Made by a program: the position numbers and the translations under genes. The notes beneath the pieces were generated by a model that did not search any database, was not told where the DNA came from, and saw nothing but the letters and a program-made list of their open reading frames with translations. A DNA stretch of 64,000 nucleotides from Stictocephala bisonia. Lineage: Eukaryota > Arthropoda > Insecta > Hemiptera > Membracidae. The stretch spans positions 1-64,000 of the forward strand of contig JAQJVL010000293.1 in NCBI GenBank assembly GCA_035578905.1, read 5' to 3'. This document shows, in pieces, positions 61,787 to 64,000 of this stretch; within the stretch, counting starts at the first letter, position 1, and each line of letters starts with the position of its first letter.

Positions 61787-62296
61787 GTGCAGTGTACATC
61801 CAGAGATGACACAGGATGAACGTAAATTATTCCATAGTTAAACCAAATGTACATATGGATCAGGAAACATTCCTCATAACATCTGACTGTGAACACAATC
61901 CAGGACTTTAGTTATGTGCAGTGTAAACGGAAGTGAACCAGAGCTGAAACAGTGTGAATGTTAATTGTTCCATAATAAGATCAAATCTTTCTTCACCAGA
62001 TCAAATCTTTTTAGTACATATGGAACAGGAATCTTTCCTCATGACATCTGACTTTAAACACAATCCAGGACTTTAGTTATGTGCAGTGTATACGGAAGTA
62101 AACCAGAGCTGGAACAATATAAATGTTAATTAATGTTTTCCATAGTCAAACCCAATGTATCCAGTACATATGGAACAGGAAACATTTCTCATGACATCTG
62201 ACTGTGAACACAATCCAGGACTTTAGTTACGTGTAGTTTACGCGGAAGTGAATCAAAGCTTGATCTAGTTGAATTTTAATTGTTCCATTATTAAGT
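61787..62296. repeat. Imperfect tandem repeat of about 150-165 bp, three copies
   Basis: The word caatccaggactttagtta starts at 61896, 62061 and 62211, giving spacings of 165 and 150 bp. Shared words include gtacatatggaacaggaa, catctgactgtgaacac and cggaagtgaaccagagct. The middle unit carries an extra duplicated agatcaaatcttt. The copies are clearly older than those of the large arrays. Confidence 0.88.
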
Positions 62297-63234
62297 AATG
62301 CAAACTGAATACTTGATTTTCAGCAATAAATAATTCGTTAAAGTTAATATTTTCCATGACAAATTGTTAGTAAAATTTTTTCTTTCAAATTTGCTAGTAA
62401 TTTTTTACTTTGTAATGAAATTTTATAAACTGGAAACTCAATAAAATTTAATTATTGAGCTGATGTATATTTAAACAAAATTTATTTGGCTTATTGCAGC
62501 GTTTCAATCAGTCTAGCATAATTTTAATTTTTTTTTAAATTAATTAACAATGTCCTGTTAAGAGGTTACTAAGAATAAACCATTAATGTAAATAACTAAA
62601 TCAATGGTGTAATTAAATACCATTTTAGATGAATTTTATAAATTACTAATTGTATAATTTACACGTAAGTTACCAACTACAGGCCCTTAAGTTAGTAAAA
62701 TAGGGAATAATAAATACGCCAATCTTTTGCGCAAATTTATTTGCTGTCAAAAATTAATTTTCATTTCCAGAATTATATGATGTACAAACAACTTATTCTT
62801 TTGTTTTGTAAAATTCAAGTAAAAATTAAAGTACAAAAATCTACGACGCTTGATTTTTCCAGTGTTACCTTCTAAAACAGAGACATCATCGTTGGTCTTG
62901 ATTTTTGTTTTATTTCATTTCATTTATAATTAACGGTAAACACCATTTTTACAAAATGTTTATACAATAGCAAAAGTTGTATAATGAATAACCGTCTGAC
63001 TTCATTTAAATAATCTGGATAATTAGCAAGATATAGTATAAAATATTTAAGAACCAACTAGGAAAGATAAATCATTCTGAAAATTATATACATAACTCCA
63101 TCTAAAGCTAATTAATTATAATACATATTACATATGTATGTACATATACATAATACATACAACAATATAACATTAAATATACCTAAATGGGGAAAATATG
63201 TATGTATAAACATACATATTAAGGTGGGTGTGCA
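62297..63234. other. AT-rich stretch, no feature seen
   Basis: Near 63115-63230 words such as acatatgtatgtacatatac and tatgtatgtataaacataca form a simple, partly self-complementary AT tract. No gene is supported. Confidence 0.45.
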
Positions 63235-63657
63235 GGTTCAATGTTTAAAATTGGCCAACAATGGCGGCAGTTGGTCTAAGTGCAGAAGTTTGAATAATTA
63301 GATAGTGGTTGACTCGTCCCAGCTATCATCACGTGATTAGGGGTAGGTAAAGTCTTCACTTGGACGAAAACTGATTTAGTTTGACATTTATAGATTGGAT
63401 CTGTACAGCGTCCAGTGATGAATTAACTGCAATCGAGACTCCGCCTCCACTAGACTTAGTACTTGTAAGATGAGATCTGTCAGCACGAAATATGTTGTAA
63501 TTGGATAAGCCAAGTTCAGCATCAGATATATCTTCAGATAGTTTAGTTTCACTTAAGATTATGACGTCATATACAGAAGTAGTAGGGGTCTTCTTAGGAT
63601 GTTAAATGTTATATCTAAGCCCATTATCATTTTGGTAGTAAAAATGTATAGTTACAG
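63235..63657 (-). pseudogene. Non-LTR retrotransposon endonuclease remnant
   Basis: The minus-strand translation begins FYYQNDNGLRYNI near 63645, the 'YQN..GLR' start of APE-type endonuclease domains. It is followed by one stop (63602-63604) and then YDVIILSETKLSEDISDAEL (around 63500-63560), which includes the glutamate-containing S-E-T-x-L metal-binding motif. NYNIFRADRSHLTSTKSSGG and GVSIAVNSSLDAVQI follow (to about 63380). After a stop and apparent internal deletion, HVMIAG then QPLSNYSNF (around 63280-63330) corresponds to the later 'GDFN' block, here damaged. The intact protein would nick target DNA to prime reverse transcription. It is a 5' fragment of a Jockey/CR1-like element with a stop, a deletion and no reverse transcriptase attached. 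It may belong to the same broad group as the remnant at 12590-13770. Confidence 0.82.
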
Positions 63658-63714
63658 GTTCGTTGTTTTTTCTTAATTAACTTCAGAGGATACTGCCCTT
63701 TTATATTTTACAGA

Positions 63715-64000
63715 AATTACATGTTTACATGGACCTTAGTCTTGGTGTATAAATTACATGTTTACATGAACCTTAGTCTTGGTGTATAAATTACATGTTT
63801 ACATGAACCTTAGTCTTGGTGTATAAATTACATGTTTACATGGACCTTAGTATTGGTGTATAAATTACATGTTTACATGAACCTTAGTCTTGGTGTATAA
63901 ATTACATGTTTACATGAACCTTAGTCTTGGTGTATAAATTACATGTTTACATGGACCTTAGTCTTGGTGTATAAATTACATGTTTACATGAACCTTAGTC
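63715..64000. repeat. 37-bp minisatellite array, cut by the window end
   Basis: The unit is acatgtttacatgaacctta followed by gtcttggtgtataaatt. Nearly eight copies are visible, with a ggacc/gaacc difference and one tattgg for tcttgg. Each unit contains acatgt/catgtttacatg, a short inverted repeat. The array continues past 64000. Confidence 0.95.

Overview
This is eukaryotic, non-genic DNA. It is strongly AT-rich, with no operons, no long uninterrupted reading frames outside mobile-element remnants and tandem arrays, and no rRNA gene. The best guess is an arthropod, probably an insect. That rests on the style of the non-LTR retrotransposon remnants, the tRNA-derived SINE-like elements, and a degenerate TTAGG-like stretch near 27.8 kb. 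No host gene can be identified with confidence. The order and species cannot be fixed from the sequence alone.

Layout. Positions 1-15.8 kb are old AT-rich sequence with scattered mobile-element debris. This includes SINE-like copies (0.34, 11.7, 14.9 kb), a GC-rich promoter- or LTR-like island (1.15-1.5 kb), and a 670-bp element with perfect 23-bp terminal inverted repeats and an internal minisatellite (3353-4022). It also includes a large imperfect hairpin (5.18-5.78 kb) inside a candidate foldback element, a decayed reverse-transcriptase remnant on the minus strand (9.1-9.66 kb), a LINE C-terminal tail (10.55-10.86 kb), and a 5'-truncated LINE with frameshifts (12.59-13.77 kb). Positions 15.8-32 kb hold a (TA)n tract, a GC-rich 36-bp minisatellite (16.76-17.42 kb), perfect short hairpins, a 154-bp repeat and a 39-bp array (25.0-26.2 kb). 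A second SINE copy lies at 27.57 kb. A short but clean coding segment on the minus strand (29.56-29.71 kb) resembles the N-terminal domain of Crypton-like tyrosine recombinases and ends at a GTAAGT.

From 32 kb the window is dominated by satellites. They are a 40-bp array (32.38-32.94 kb), a 148-bp array (34.6-38.3 kb), a 106-bp array (40.1-43.2 kb) and an 89-bp array of about 160 copies (46.77-61.01 kb). A short repeat of about 150-165 bp (61.8-62.3 kb) and a 37-bp array running off the right end (63.7-64.0 kb) complete the set. Between the last two sits a minus-strand remnant of a non-LTR retrotransposon endonuclease. The four largest arrays (39, 148, 106 and 89 bp) show higher-order structure, because diagnostic variants recur at exact multiples of the monomer length. 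This points to repeated segmental amplification.

Nothing here works together as a pathway. The coherent story is of transposable elements and satellites. The 36-bp minisatellite family occurs both inside the terminal-inverted-repeat element at 3.4 kb and as a free array at 16.8 kb, which suggests a mobile element that carried or seeded a satellite. No complete novel system can be claimed. The strongest leads are the recombinase-like exon, the satellite-carrying element, the long hairpin and the nested higher-order structure of the 89-bp satellite.
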